From the NCBI RefSeq assembly GCF_037976325.1, contig NZ_CP150265.1, forward strand, positions 7,009,501-7,073,500: DNA of 64,000 bases. The letters are read 5' to 3'. Both the position numbers and the translations under genes were made by a program. Below, piece by piece: positions 33,395 through 43,188 of the stretch. This DNA comes from Paenibacillus sp. FSL K6-3182 (lineage in GTDB: Bacteria > Bacillota > Bacilli > Paenibacillales > Paenibacillaceae). The notes below the pieces were generated by a model. The model searched no databases, was not told where the DNA came from, and worked only from the letters and a program-made list of their open reading frames with translations. How positions within the stretch are numbered: position 1 is the stretch's first letter; each line of letters starts with the position of its first letter.

Positions 33395-36100
33395 TTAATC
33401 GATGGTAATCTTTTTCGCTTTCCCGTCATACCCGACCTTTAGGCCTAGTTTCTCTGAAAATAAACGGACCGGAATGAGCGTCCGATTATTACGAACGATA
33501 GGCGTAATATCTGACGATTGCAGTGCGCCATTTAAAATTAGATCCTTTTTGCCAAGTGTCATTTCCATCAGCTTATTGCCGCGAAGAACGGTGACTTGTC
33601 CCGTTTTTCCGTCAAATAACAGCTTCGCTCCCATAGCATCGGATACGAACCGGACAGGTACAAATGTCGTTCCATTCAAAACGATGGGTGCTGAATCAAG
33701 TGTAATTGCTTTTCCATTAACCGTCGCAGCTGATTTGCCTACAGTCATTACGACCTTAGTTTGTGAATCAACCGTTACGGAAGGCGGATATTGAAGCTTC
33801 ATATTATCTAGTCCAATAGAACCTGTTGCAGAACGCTCATCCTGCCCTTCGGCGATCGTCACAACGTAAATTCTTTTTAGTTTAACAGGGAATTTCATCC
33901 CGACAGAGGATAAATTCATCTTCACATTCTTCCAGCCGCTCCAATCAAGCTGTTTTGCAAGATCGACAAGATGTGCTTTGCCATCCGCATCAAGGAACTC
34001 TGCGCGCACCCAGTTCAGGCTGTTATCGCCATAAAGATCAACCGTCATGGAAGTAGGTGAACCCTCAATCGCACGACCGTTTGTATTAAATACTACATAC
34101 GATGCCTTAGTTCCGGTACCGTTTGTGAAATCATAATCCAGCTTTAATGCTTTCGAAGAAGCTTGTCCTTGGAAATCGGATACTAAGCTTACGCTTCCTG
34201 TGGTTGTCGCAGGCGTGACTTGTGATGTAATGGGGTAGGTCGATTTTTCAAAATCCTCAAAGGTGCTCACTGCTTCCCCTTGTGTGAATGGAATCATTGT
34301 CGGAAAACCATCATAACGAGCAATGGCATACCCGGTGCTTGTACCTGCGTTAACCGACTGAACAGTTAGGTTGTCGCCACTTCTAGACGCGGTAAATCCA
34401 ACAAACTCCCACTTCACGGAGTCGGCGCTAAGCTTATATGAATTTCCGTTTTTCAGCTTTACAGTAAGCGGAACAGAAATCGTTGCTCCCTTTGCCAGCA
34501 CACCGGCACTCGTATCAATGGAGAGCGATGCAATTTGGTCCTGTCCAATCACTTCAATTTCTTGTTTGGTAGAGATCGCTCCTGATTTCACAGTGAGATT
34601 CGTTTTACCCGCCTTTGTGGCAGTGAATTCATTGCCTTTGAACGTGCCAATGGCTTTCTCGGTACTCCATACGGCAGATGAATTGTCTACTTCAAACGGG
34701 TTATAGTACGTGTCATAGCCTTTTAATGAATACGACGATTTTTGACCGATAAACATAACATTAGCGCCGCTCACAGAAATGCCTTTCAGCGAACCTGCTG
34801 GAGCAGTTGTGAATACGCCTATGCCGTTTGCAACACTTCTTTGGGTGGTGCCGTATTGCGTAGGATGCGACAGCTTCAAATCATTTGTTCCCAGTGGACG
34901 CTCGATCATCGTTGTAGAACCGCCGCCATCCAGATTGACGCCTTTATATACGCCCAGCTGCAGCATAATTTGCTGAAGCTCCTTCAAGTTTACACCCGTA
35001 TTCCCGCCGCTGCGCTCACTCGTGATCAGATATACTTTAGTGCCATCCTGTGAATAGCCAACCGCTGAACGAGATGTATAGGAAGAGCCGCTTACTCCTG
35101 TAATATCACGTGAGAATGGAGCTACTGCGCCCGCATTGACTAATAGCGTATGACCGCCTGCCATCATTTCAAATGAGTTCGGATCAACCTTCGCTCCTGT
35201 CGTTTGCGAAACGAGCGCATAATCCGCATTGATCGTTTGCCCAACCTGTAAATGCTCCTTCACATAATTAGCAGCAAGGCCATGCGACCGGAGTATGTAT
35301 CCATCAGCAGGTGCTTGACCTGCGATTGCTTTATCGATTGAAATCTCCTCAATTACGCCATTGCGAACTAATACTTCGGTAGGCGTGGAGCCTGAGTTTT
35401 TCGGGCGTTCTGTGCCGCCCCAAGCACTTGTATAGATATACATCATATTGACATGGCTATAATTTGAGCCCGTTGTCTCCGGAATATAAGCAGATTGGTT
35501 AAGCCCTTCCAGCGGGAAGGTAGAGCCATCTGCTGCCGTTACTTGGCCATTGAAGCTATAGTTGTCAATCATCGGTTTGCGGTCTTTAGAAACCGAGAAT
35601 GCGTACATCCCCTTCAGCTTTGCAGGACTAGACATAAACATGCCGCTTGCGATTTGCCCTCCAAGCGGGGCACCCTCATTACCCATTACGAATACGTCTG
35701 CATTAATGCCAGCTACGGCTCCGTTTTCTTTTGTCATATTAAGTATTGTATTTAATTGACCTATGCTATTATTTTTTCCACTCATCGCATTTATGGATAC
35801 GTAGGGATTTGTAAGATCGATTTCAATGACATGCACATCGGTTTGCACCTTTGAGCTGCCGCGCGTCGTTTGGAATACGTAGTCAAGGCGCTTAGCACCT
35901 GCTGTGATAAATGATTGTTGTGATAGCTTAAGCGTAGGGTCAGCAGCAGCCTCTGCTGATTGAATGACTGCCGTCTGCCAGCTGCTAGGCAAGATTGAAG
36001 CTAAAGGCTGTACTAGCAGTGCTCCACCTAATACGACGATTATAACCCGTTTTCCTAAGCCTTCTGACTGCCGATCTATGATTTTTTGAAACTTACTCAT
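33395..36100 (-). CDS. Exported phosphodiester-glycosidase-like protein with stalk (copper-amine-oxidase N-terminal-like) domain
   Basis: The 901-residue protein (start ATG at 36100, after GGGAG) has a signal anchor (KRVIIVVLGGALLVQPLA). A phosphodiester glycosidase/DUF2233-like domain spans about residues 85-440 (INADVFVMGNEGAPLG, LITSERSGGNTGVNL, NLDGGGSTTMIERP, SVANGIGVF). Ig-like and carbohydrate-binding-like parts with FEKSTYPI follow to about 790. The C-terminus is a copper-amine-oxidase-N/stalk domain (ITLDSAPIVLNGTTFVPVRF, then NRTLIPVRLFSEKLGLKVG). Such proteins may cut GlcNAc phosphodiesters in wall polymers; the substrate here is inferred. Confidence 0.82.
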   Translation of the reverse strand: MSKFQKIIDRQSEGLGKRVIIVVLGGALLVQPLASILPSSWQTAVIQSAEAAADPTLKLSQQSFITAGAKRLDYVFQTTRGSSKVQTDVHVIEIDLTNPYVSINAMSGKNNSIGQLNTILNMTKENGAVAGINADVFVMGNEGAPLGGQIASGMFMSSPAKLKGMYAFSVSKDRKPMIDNYSFNGQVTAADGSTFPLEGLNQSAYIPETTGSNYSHVNMMYIYTSAWGGTERPKNSGSTPTEVLVRNGVIEEISIDKAIAGQAPADGYILRSHGLAANYVKEHLQVGQTINADYALVSQTTGAKVDPNSFEMMAGGHTLLVNAGAVAPFSRDITGVSGSSYTSRSAVGYSQDGTKVYLITSERSGGNTGVNLKELQQIMLQLGVYKGVNLDGGGSTTMIERPLGTNDLKLSHPTQYGTTQRSVANGIGVFTTAPAGSLKGISVSGANVMFIGQKSSYSLKGYDTYYNPFEVDNSSAVWSTEKAIGTFKGNEFTATKAGKTNLTVKSGAISTKQEIEVIGQDQIASLSIDTSAGVLAKGATISVPLTVKLKNGNSYKLSADSVKWEFVGFTASRSGDNLTVQSVNAGTSTGYAIARYDGFPTMIPFTQGEAVSTFEDFEKSTYPITSQVTPATTTGSVSLVSDFQGQASSKALKLDYDFTNGTGTKASYVVFNTNGRAIEGSPTSMTVDLYGDNSLNWVRAEFLDADGKAHLVDLAKQLDWSGWKNVKMNLSSVGMKFPVKLKRIYVVTIAEGQDERSATGSIGLDNMKLQYPPSVTVDSQTKVVMTVGKSAATVNGKAITLDSAPIVLNGTTFVPVRFVSDAMGAKLLFDGKTGQVTVLRGNKLMEMTLGKKDLILNGALQSSDITPIVRNNRTLIPVRLFSEKLGLKVGYDGKAKKITID

Positions 36101-36241
36101 TAGATTTACAACTCTCCCATCCATTAATCTATTAGTTATAGACTACAAGAGTAGTAGAAAAGTTACGCATGATAGAAGACTGCTATCGCTTTCTATAGGG
36201 TGATAGATATCAGCTATGTACATCGTGGAAATGAATGACAT

Positions 36242-36275
36242 AAAAAAAGCAGCTCGCCGTTTGGGCGAGCTGCTC
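36242..36275 (-). terminator. Terminator of the large SLH Ig-like protein gene
   Basis: On the minus strand AGCAGCTCGCC, CAAAC, GGCGAGCTGCTTTTTTT: perfect stem with T-run. Confidence 0.9.
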
Positions 36276-36291
36276 TGCTTTGGTTCATTTA

Positions 36292-39200
36292 TTATGACGA
36301 AAGAAATTTCACCTTCTGCAGCAAACGAAGAAGCATAACCGTTCCTTCTGCGCGAGTTGCATTGGTTTGCGGGCTTAATGTTGTTGCTGTTTTACCGCTA
36401 ATCACACCAATGTACACTGATTTCGCCATATCTGTCTGCGCCCAAGCGCCAACCTTGCCTCGATCCGTATACTTCTTGAGATAAGTTGCGGCCGATTCTG
36501 GCAGCTGCACCGTTAGACCAGCCACCTTCGCCGCTCTAATCATCATAACGGCCATTTCCTGACGTGTAATCGGATTGTTTGGCTTGAAGGTGCCATCCGT
36601 ATTGCCAGCGACGACACCAGCCGCTGAGGCGGCTCCAATATACGCCCCCATCGCTGTGTTCGCATTTACATCCTTGAACTTAGCCGCTGCACTCCTGTCG
36701 CTGCTGAGGCCAAGCCCTTTGGCGATATAGGTCGCAAACTCACCTCGTGTAATAGCCTTCTCTGGTTCAAACTTCGTTGCCGAGCGCCCTTCCACGATGA
36801 ATTTGCGCGACATGATATGGATAGCAGAAGCTGCCCAATGCTTCGATAGATCGGAGAAGCTGGATGAATTGCTAACAAGCGCATAAGCGCTGTTTCCTTT
36901 TCTTTTAAAAGTTGCTGTCGTCTTCCCGCCGCTTGTCGTAAGCTCGGTCGGAACATAGGAGAGCCCTCCTGTTGTTGGATCGAACCATACTACGGCAGTT
37001 TTACTAGCGTCAACAGACTGAGGGGTTTGAATCGTACGAGAAACATAACTATTCAATTCATTGTACGGCTTCTGCAGGGAGCCACTCACTGTTGTGACAT
37101 CGAAATGATATGGTCCGGATAACAAACTCGTATTAGTACTGTTAATTTTAGAACTGAGTGCATTCGTTAATGAAGATAAACCTTGATCAATTCGAATAAG
37201 CAATTGGCCTTCCGCGATACTGCCGCCTAACAATGTATTGATTTTTAGAAAATCAGATGCATCTAATTTCAGCTCATAAGTAGCATCACCATATTGAACA
37301 GCAAATATCGAATTTGCATTTAAACGATAAGCTGCATCAAGAGAGCTTATTGGAACAGCTACAATACCTGCACGTTCAGTTGATGGCACCTTAAATGCTA
37401 CACGAGGAACAGATAAACCTGCTGTTCGAGCTGCTTGGTATGCTGCAAGTACTCTGTCGTATGAAACCGTATATCGGTTAGCTTGTACGCCTGCAGGAGA
37501 TGTATCATACAACGTTGTGGCTGCCGAGAGTTTTAATCCGATACCACCGCCATCTGCAGCTTCAAAATCACCTGACAACCCGTCGAGAATAGTCGTCTGA
37601 TTGGCTGCATTTATATTTGTAAAGCTATTTATTGTAGATCCGTTATTGGTACGAAGTCCAGTAGTAGTAGAGTAATAGGTTACAGTAACCGCTTCGCCCA
37701 TTAATATAGGTGAAGCTAGCGTTAAGATAACCGAACCTCCGCTAATGTCTACTCTTGAAACCATCCTTAAAGAATTATTCGCTTTTACGAGAAACGAAGC
37801 AGTAGAAGGCAGATAACTGCTGTTTAACGTTTCTCCGAAATTAATAGTTAACGTTGAGCCTTTTGCAATCACTCCGTTAATATTGACGTTTTGTCCTCCA
37901 CCACTGCTTCCTCCTGAAGTGATATTGTTAAAAGAAGATGCAGCATTGCCCGCTAAATCAGTTATTAGTGAAACAGAAGGCACATAAGAAACAGATACGA
38001 CTTGCCCAGATGTTACTGATGTCGATAGCGTTAGTATAACGGAGTCTCCTGAAATGTAGACCTGAATTACAGGTCGTGCGACTCCATCCACTAGGACACT
38101 AAACTGCCCTGCGGAAGGTACACTTTGTGGATTCAAGCTTTTATTATATTTTAAGGTCACATAATTAGTGCTGTAGCTTACATATTGCAATGTAGGTGTT
38201 GCTGTATCAGGCGTGCTATACAAACTATAATTATTAAATCCAGCCAAATAGTTACCAGCTGTATCCCTTACTGGATAAGTGCCCTGAGCGTAAGACACTA
38301 CAACGTTTTGATAATTCTGAATCGAGCCATTTATCGTAAGCAAAATAGTGTTAGCCTTGCTTGAGATTGATGTCGTACTGTAGTTAACGCCACCCACACT
38401 AACAGTAAATTGTAAATAAGCGTAGCTGTTTACTGACATTAAGTCTTTGTCAAAGGACAAGGTGATCGCGCTGCCAGATGCGTTTCCGCTAACGATAGTT
38501 GGTGCTTTGATATCCTTCGCACCGGATACATCCTGATTGGATATGCTTATCGCTTCATTCCCCGAAGTATCTTGAATGAGTCCTATTGCCGCTTTCGTGT
38601 ACGATAGTTTTACTAACTGGCCAGCAACAATCGGGCTCGATAGAGTAAGATAAACAGCTTCCCCTCGAACTTGTACGCTTATCACAGACCGAGGAGCGCC
38701 ACTTACAGTCACATAAAAGCTCCCCGCCGAAGGTACCGCATACACATTCAATTCTTCGTTATAGGTCATCGTAATCGTTGATCCGCTCCACTCAAGCTTG
38801 TTTAATACTGGAGCAGTCGTATCCGATCCGAAAGTGCGAAACGTCCATTGATATTCATTCAATATTCCAGCAAAACTGTTGCCTGCTAAATCGGTTACTG
38901 CACTTGCATCAATCGTTACATAATAAACTGTATTCGCAGTTAATGCTTCCGAAGGCGTAATGACTAATAGGCTATTATTATTACCATGAACATAATAGTT
39001 TGCAGGAATAGCTTTAAGTGCACTATTTCCTACAGGATTAAACGTAATCGTACCTGTAGCACCTTTCATAATTGGTTCACTAAAAGTTGCAGTAATATCT
39101 TGCTTTAAACCAACTGAAACGGCATTGTTAACAGGATTCAATAAGGTTAGTGTTGGTCTTACCGTATCTTGAGAAACCGTAAAAGACCAATACGTCGACG

Positions 39201-40674
39201 AGGATATTCCTGCAAAATGATTTCCTGCTGCATCACGAATAGCGCGATTGCCAATCGTTATATAGTATTTCGTATTGTTTACGAAAGCTTTCTCAGACTC
39301 TCCGTTTATCGCTTTATTAGGGTCTATCGTTATCTGATAGGTACCGCCGCCAGTCACGCGTTCCGAAGTAATAGGAATGGAACGAAACAACGATCCTGTT
39401 GCAGCTTCTCTAATCTCAATAACTCCGCTGCTTGGAAAGACCGGTTCATTAAAATTAATTTTGAGTACAGAATTTAAGCTGGTGATAGATCCATTCGCAA
39501 CCGGCAGCAATTCTGTTGCAAGAGGCGGAGTGGTTTCATAGCCCGGGTCTGTACTAAAATTCCAAACGGATGCTCCAGCAATACCATGATACCATTGAGA
39601 CCCATTTGGGTCTGTCTGGGTGAAGGCTCCAGCATCAATTAAAACATAATAAGCTGTATTCGGCTCAAAGTTAGAGCTTGGAGTTATCTTTACTTGATTT
39701 TTGGTTACTGTAATTCTCGATGAAAGAGCACTAAAACGCTCAAAAGTAGTATTATTGCTAACTCTGCGTATTTCAATATATTTGTCCGCACGTGCCTGTA
39801 TAGCTTTATCGAAAGTAATGAACAGCTCTGAGTTTACTGGTACGGAGGTAGCATTATCAGCCGGAACAAATGGTGCAGCTACGTTTACCGGTGCTGCGTC
39901 CGTTGTAAAAACCCATGATGTTCCGTAATATAGATTCCCCGCCGCATCTTGAAATGCAGTATCTGGAATTGTAACGGTGTATGCTGTATTAGGCTGTAGC
40001 GCTGCAGGAGGTTGAATGACGATTAGGTTCGTCCCGCTGCCTCTTACCGCGTTGGATGTAACAGCAATAGTACGGCTGTCCTCAACCGAGCTAATTTGTA
40101 TGTTGCCACTTGCAACATAAACAGGCTCATTAAATGAAATGGTAATCGGTGTAGTCACAGCAATCGGAGCGACAGTTGGCGACAAGCCCGTATGAGAAGG
40201 CCTGGTTACATCAACTTCAGCAACGGTACGAAAATTCCAGCTGCTAGCACTTTTTATACCGGCATAACCAACACCATTGGATTGATTAACAAAAGCACCG
40301 GCATCTACCAATATGTAATAATTCGTGTTTAAAGCAAAATTATTAGACGGATCTATTGTCACGACACGCTGCGATGAATCAATAGTAATTCGATTAGACG
40401 ATAGAGGTATACTCTCTACCAAGTTGCTTGTTGCATAATCATAAATATAAATAGACGTTGAACTTGAGCCTTTGCTTACATTTTCATCAAAGGTCATCTT
40501 TAAATCAGCGGAGATCGATACATTAATTAGATCGTCGGCTGGGCTCAGACTAAGTACGACAGGACCAGAAGCCGCCGCTGCCACTTGCTGCGGAGCCGAT
40601 GACCATCCTGCTAAGCTTAATTGGAGCAACAGCATAACAGCGATAAACGAAGATAGCTTGCTCGTTCGATTCAT
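36292..40674 (-). CDS. Large SLH-domain surface protein with SbsA-type and SwmB-type Ig-like repeats
   Basis: This 1460-residue exported protein has a signal peptide (LSSFIAVMLLLQLSLAGWSS). It carries five SbsA Ig-like repeats from about residue 35 to 620, each ending with ASSWNFRT or TYWSFTV-like segments. At least four SwmB-like Ig repeats follow to about 1030 (each SITMTYNEELN-like, then AGQLVKLSYTKAA). A domain of about 240 residues with STTVYDTSPAGV-like sequence comes next. Three SLH domains end the protein from about 1270 (FSDLSKHWAASAIHIMSRKF, FKDVNANTAMGAYI and YLKKYTDRGKVGAWA). SLH domains bind pyruvylated wall polysaccharide; csaB is 14 kb away in the window. Confidence 0.88.
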   Translation of the reverse strand: MNRTSKLSSFIAVMLLLQLSLAGWSSAPQQVAAAASGPVVLSLSPADDLINVSISADLKMTFDENVSKGSSSTSIYIYDYATSNLVESIPLSSNRITIDSSQRVVTIDPSNNFALNTNYYILVDAGAFVNQSNGVGYAGIKSASSWNFRTVAEVDVTRPSHTGLSPTVAPIAVTTPITISFNEPVYVASGNIQISSVEDSRTIAVTSNAVRGSGTNLIVIQPPAALQPNTAYTVTIPDTAFQDAAGNLYYGTSWVFTTDAAPVNVAAPFVPADNATSVPVNSELFITFDKAIQARADKYIEIRRVSNNTTFERFSALSSRITVTKNQVKITPSSNFEPNTAYYVLIDAGAFTQTDPNGSQWYHGIAGASVWNFSTDPGYETTPPLATELLPVANGSITSLNSVLKINFNEPVFPSSGVIEIREAATGSLFRSIPITSERVTGGGTYQITIDPNKAINGESEKAFVNNTKYYITIGNRAIRDAAGNHFAGISSSTYWSFTVSQDTVRPTLTLLNPVNNAVSVGLKQDITATFSEPIMKGATGTITFNPVGNSALKAIPANYYVHGNNNSLLVITPSEALTANTVYYVTIDASAVTDLAGNSFAGILNEYQWTFRTFGSDTTAPVLNKLEWSGSTITMTYNEELNVYAVPSAGSFYVTVSGAPRSVISVQVRGEAVYLTLSSPIVAGQLVKLSYTKAAIGLIQDTSGNEAISISNQDVSGAKDIKAPTIVSGNASGSAITLSFDKDLMSVNSYAYLQFTVSVGGVNYSTTSISSKANTILLTINGSIQNYQNVVVSYAQGTYPVRDTAGNYLAGFNNYSLYSTPDTATPTLQYVSYSTNYVTLKYNKSLNPQSVPSAGQFSVLVDGVARPVIQVYISGDSVILTLSTSVTSGQVVSVSYVPSVSLITDLAGNAASSFNNITSGGSSGGGQNVNINGVIAKGSTLTINFGETLNSSYLPSTASFLVKANNSLRMVSRVDISGGSVILTLASPILMGEAVTVTYYSTTTGLRTNNGSTINSFTNINAANQTTILDGLSGDFEAADGGGIGLKLSAATTLYDTSPAGVQANRYTVSYDRVLAAYQAARTAGLSVPRVAFKVPSTERAGIVAVPISSLDAAYRLNANSIFAVQYGDATYELKLDASDFLKINTLLGGSIAEGQLLIRIDQGLSSLTNALSSKINSTNTSLLSGPYHFDVTTVSGSLQKPYNELNSYVSRTIQTPQSVDASKTAVVWFDPTTGGLSYVPTELTTSGGKTTATFKRKGNSAYALVSNSSSFSDLSKHWAASAIHIMSRKFIVEGRSATKFEPEKAITRGEFATYIAKGLGLSSDRSAAAKFKDVNANTAMGAYIGAASAAGVVAGNTDGTFKPNNPITRQEMAVMMIRAAKVAGLTVQLPESAATYLKKYTDRGKVGAWAQTDMAKSVYIGVISGKTATTLSPQTNATRAEGTVMLLRLLQKVKFLSS

Positions 40675-40772
40675 TTCAATTCACTCCTCAAAAAATTACA
40701 CTCGTACTTTATTTGTCGGTTTCTAAGCATGAAAAATTTAGGTTAAACTACTTTTTTGTACCGATTGAATAA

Positions 40773-40822
40773 CAAAAAAGCCGTCCATGAAGTAGTCATA
40801 CTACTTTGTGGACAGCTTTTTT
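40773..40822 (-). terminator. Terminator of metK
   Basis: On the minus strand AAAAAAGCTGTCCAC ... GTGGAC-type arm with GGCTTTTTTG. A long imperfect stem with T-run, usable in both directions. Confidence 0.8.
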
Positions 40823-40856
40823 AGCCTATAAAGGCTCTTATATTGTATATCGAATC

Positions 40857-42071
40857 TTAAACTCCGCTTTGAACGCCAGCGTCTGCTTTAAGCTTCTCCG
40901 CTTTGTCAACGCGTTCCCAAGGAAGATCAACGTCTGTACGGCCGAAGTGACCATAAGCAGCTGTTTGTCTGTAAATTGGGCGACGTAGATCAAGCATTTT
41001 GATAATGCCTGCAGGACGAAGGTCAAAGTTGCTAGTGATGATATCAACAAGTTTATCTTCACCAATTTTGCCTGTTCCATACGTATCTACGTTAATTGAT
41101 ACCGGTTGAGCAACACCAATTGCGTAAGCCAGTTGGATTTCGCATTTGTCTGCAAGTCCTGCAGCTACGATGTTCTTAGCTACATAACGGGCAGCATAAG
41201 CTGCTGAACGGTCAACTTTTGTAGGATCCTTACCTGAGAATGCGCCGCCGCCATGACGAGCGTAGCCGCCATACGTGTCAACGATAATTTTACGGCCAGT
41301 TAGACCAGCATCACCTTGAGGTCCGCCAATTACGAAGCGGCCAGTTGGGTTAATGAAGTATTTTGTATCAGCATCAAGCCATTCCACTGGAACAACCGGC
41401 TTAATAACATGCTCAAGAATATCTTGTTGGATTTGCTCAAGCGTGATTTCTTCCGCATGTTGTGTAGAAACGACAATGGTATCTACGCGAACAGGTTTAC
41501 CATCTGCATATTCAATTGTAACTTGCGTTTTACCATCTGGACGAAGGTAAGCAAGCGTCTCGTTTTTACGTACTTCAGATAAGCGGCGAGCGATACGGTG
41601 AGATAGCGCAATTGGAAGTGGCATAAGCTCAGGTGTTTCGTTTGTAGCAAAACCAAACATTAGACCTTGGTCGCCTGCACCGATATCTTCGTTTTCTTGC
41701 TTCATATCTTTGCCATCACGAGTTTCAAGCGCAGCGTTAACGCCTTGTGCAATGTCAGCGGACTGCTCATTGAGCGAAGTCAAAACTGCACATGTACTGG
41801 AGTCAAAGCCGTATTTGGCACGTGTATAACCGATTTCTTTAATCGTACGGCGTGCAATTGAAGAAATATCAATAAAATCAGCACGGCTGCTAATTTCACC
41901 AATAACAAGTACAAGACCTGTTGCTACAGAAACCTCACAAGCTACACGCGCGTATGGATCTGCTTCTAGAAATGCATCTAAGACAGCATCGGATATTTGA
42001 TCACAAATCTTATCCGGATGGCCTTCAGTAACTGATTCTGATGTAAACAAATGGCGTCCTTTAACCGACAT
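40857..42071 (-). CDS. metK: S-adenosylmethionine synthetase
   Basis: MetK makes S-adenosylmethionine from methionine and ATP in the cytoplasm. The 404-residue sequence has [44 protein letters not shown] and [19 protein letters not shown], the ATP/metal and tripolyphosphate sites. The ATG at 42071 follows AGGAGG by 9 nt. It has its own promoter and terminator. No S-box-like leader was found, because the promoter starts transcription only some 20 nt before the ribosome site. An essential housekeeping gene in the middle of surface-protein genes. Confidence 0.97.
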   Translation of the reverse strand: MSVKGRHLFTSESVTEGHPDKICDQISDAVLDAFLEADPYARVACEVSVATGLVLVIGEISSRADFIDISSIARRTIKEIGYTRAKYGFDSSTCAVLTSLNEQSADIAQGVNAALETRDGKDMKQENEDIGAGDQGLMFGFATNETPELMPLPIALSHRIARRLSEVRKNETLAYLRPDGKTQVTIEYADGKPVRVDTIVVSTQHAEEITLEQIQQDILEHVIKPVVPVEWLDADTKYFINPTGRFVIGGPQGDAGLTGRKIIVDTYGGYARHGGGAFSGKDPTKVDRSAAYAARYVAKNIVAAGLADKCEIQLAYAIGVAQPVSINVDTYGTGKIGEDKLVDIITSNFDLRPAGIIKMLDLRRPIYRQTAAYGHFGRTDVDLPWERVDKAEKLKADAGVQSGV

Positions 42072-42095
42072 CCGTATCAACCTCCTACAACCTTA

Positions 42096-42124
42096 ATATT
42101 AATAAGTGCGGACATTCTACACAA
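42096..42124 (-). promoter_or_regulatory. Sigma-A promoter of metK
   Basis: On the minus strand TTGTGT (42119-42124), 17 nt, TAATAT (42096-42101). Its short leader leaves no room for a SAM riboswitch. Confidence 0.55.
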
Positions 42125-42162
42125 AAAATGAACCTTTTCCCGTAGGAAAAGGTTGTTTTACA
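42122..42162 (-). terminator. Terminator of the SASP gene
   Basis: On the minus strand AACCTTTTCC, TACG, GGAAAAGGTT, then CATTTTTTG. It lies between the SASP gene and metK, overlapping the metK -35 end. Confidence 0.85.
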
Positions 42163-42229
42163 ACTCTTCTAAAACAGTATGATACCGAAAATGTCGCTTT
42201 GTGTCAATGGACGCCGGAATTTCCAATAA

Positions 42230-42505
42230 TTATTGATAACCGCCAAGCACTGATTCTGCTTGAGCTATCAGCCTTTTGGTGATCTCTCCGCCCACTGAAC
42301 CAGCTTGCCTCGTTGATAATGCTGACCAGTGTACGCTGTGGCCTCCGGCTCCAGAGGATGCCCCTAGTTCGTCAGCAAACTCAGTGTCCGCTCCTTCGCT
42401 TGCATAGCCGCCTGAGGTTAAACCAAATTCTGCAGCTATTTCATATTTCAGTTGATTTAGTGCTGCTTTACTTGTTGGTACTACTACTTTATTCGAACGA
42501 CTCAT
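42230..42505 (-). CDS. Alpha/beta-type small acid-soluble spore protein
   Basis: SASPs coat and protect DNA in dormant spores and are made only in the forespore. The 91-residue protein has the family core KAALNQLKYEIAAEFGL, including the GPR cleavage context E-F, and the second conserved segment GGEITKRLIAQAESVLG. The centre carries an extra region with GGYASEGADTEFADELG. The ATG at 42505 follows GGAGGTG; the longer frame was rejected since the family begins near MSRSNKVVVP. No clear sigma-G promoter could be assigned. It is the best evidence in the window for a spore former. Confidence 0.9.
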   Translation of the reverse strand: MSRSNKVVVPTSKAALNQLKYEIAAEFGLTSGGYASEGADTEFADELGASSGAGGHSVHWSALSTRQAGSVGGEITKRLIAQAESVLGGYQ

Positions 42506-42617
42506 AAATGACACCTCCAAAGAATGTAGGAACACAATTGTATTGTGCATCCTTTCATCTTCTTTAAAGCGTATAATCTATTGTCATTTCGGGTAAAATG
42601 TTGAACATCCATCCATA

Positions 42618-43109
42618 TTATTGCAAGCTGTATTTCCCTTTAACCAATACCGTCAAGCCATTCTTTTGATTAGGATCTGGCAATATGCCGCGGCCCTCAC
42701 GTGGGAAAAGCAATAAATGGTTGGTTGGTACAGCTTTCCCTTTAGTTAAATCCGTACCGCCAGTTAGATCAGCTATACCGCTTGCGTCAGAGCTGTAAGC
42801 AATTGCCTTGCCTACACGTACAATGACCTCTGTGCCTTGACCAGCCATTAGCGTCTTGCCAGCTGGCACTGTGACAACTTCTAGCGCGGTGTCCGCGACA
42901 GGAGTCGTCGTACCGCCTCCAGGAGTGCCTCCGCTTAGCTTGGCGAGTTGTTCATCCACATAGCTTTTGGTGACAACAGGGTCTTCGACAGAGCCCGGAG
43001 TCAGCGCATTTGATTCCGCTTCAAGCGGTGATGCAAAGTTTACGCCGACCCACACACCTGCTCCTACTAAAACAACTGCAACTAAACCGCGTATTACCTT
43101 TTTCTTCAC
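42618..43109 (-). CDS. Membrane-anchored hypothetical protein
   Basis: This 163-residue protein has an N-terminal signal anchor (LVAVVLVGAGVWVGVNFASP). It has a short SVEDPVVTKSYVDEQLAKLS segment resembling the trimer/helix part seen in Bacillales exported proteins. A Gly/Thr-rich linker is followed by a compact C-terminal domain (VPAGKTLMAGQGTEVIVRVG and HLLLFPREGRG). I do not recognise the family. The start is GTG at 43109, with GGAG 10 nt upstream. It seems a single gene between an exported protein and the SASP gene. Confidence 0.7.
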   Translation of the reverse strand: MKKKVIRGLVAVVLVGAGVWVGVNFASPLEAESNALTPGSVEDPVVTKSYVDEQLAKLSGGTPGGGTTTPVADTALEVVTVPAGKTLMAGQGTEVIVRVGKAIAYSSDASGIADLTGGTDLTKGKAVPTNHLLLFPREGRGILPDPNQKNGLTVLVKGKYSLQ

Positions 43110-43188
43110 TTTTGGAAGTCTCCTCTCTATCTCTCATCTCCTATAAAGATACTAGATTTAAGTAGGAGAAACCAGTTTTTTTATAAGT

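Noticed and set aside
42072..42229. Possible S-box riboswitch before metK
   Set aside because: The promoter at 42096-42124 leaves a leader too short for it, and no S-box motif was seen; the hairpin there belongs to the SASP gene terminator.
42506..42617. Sigma-G promoter of the SASP gene
   Set aside because: Several A/T-rich candidates exist, but none has both boxes at the right spacing with confidence.
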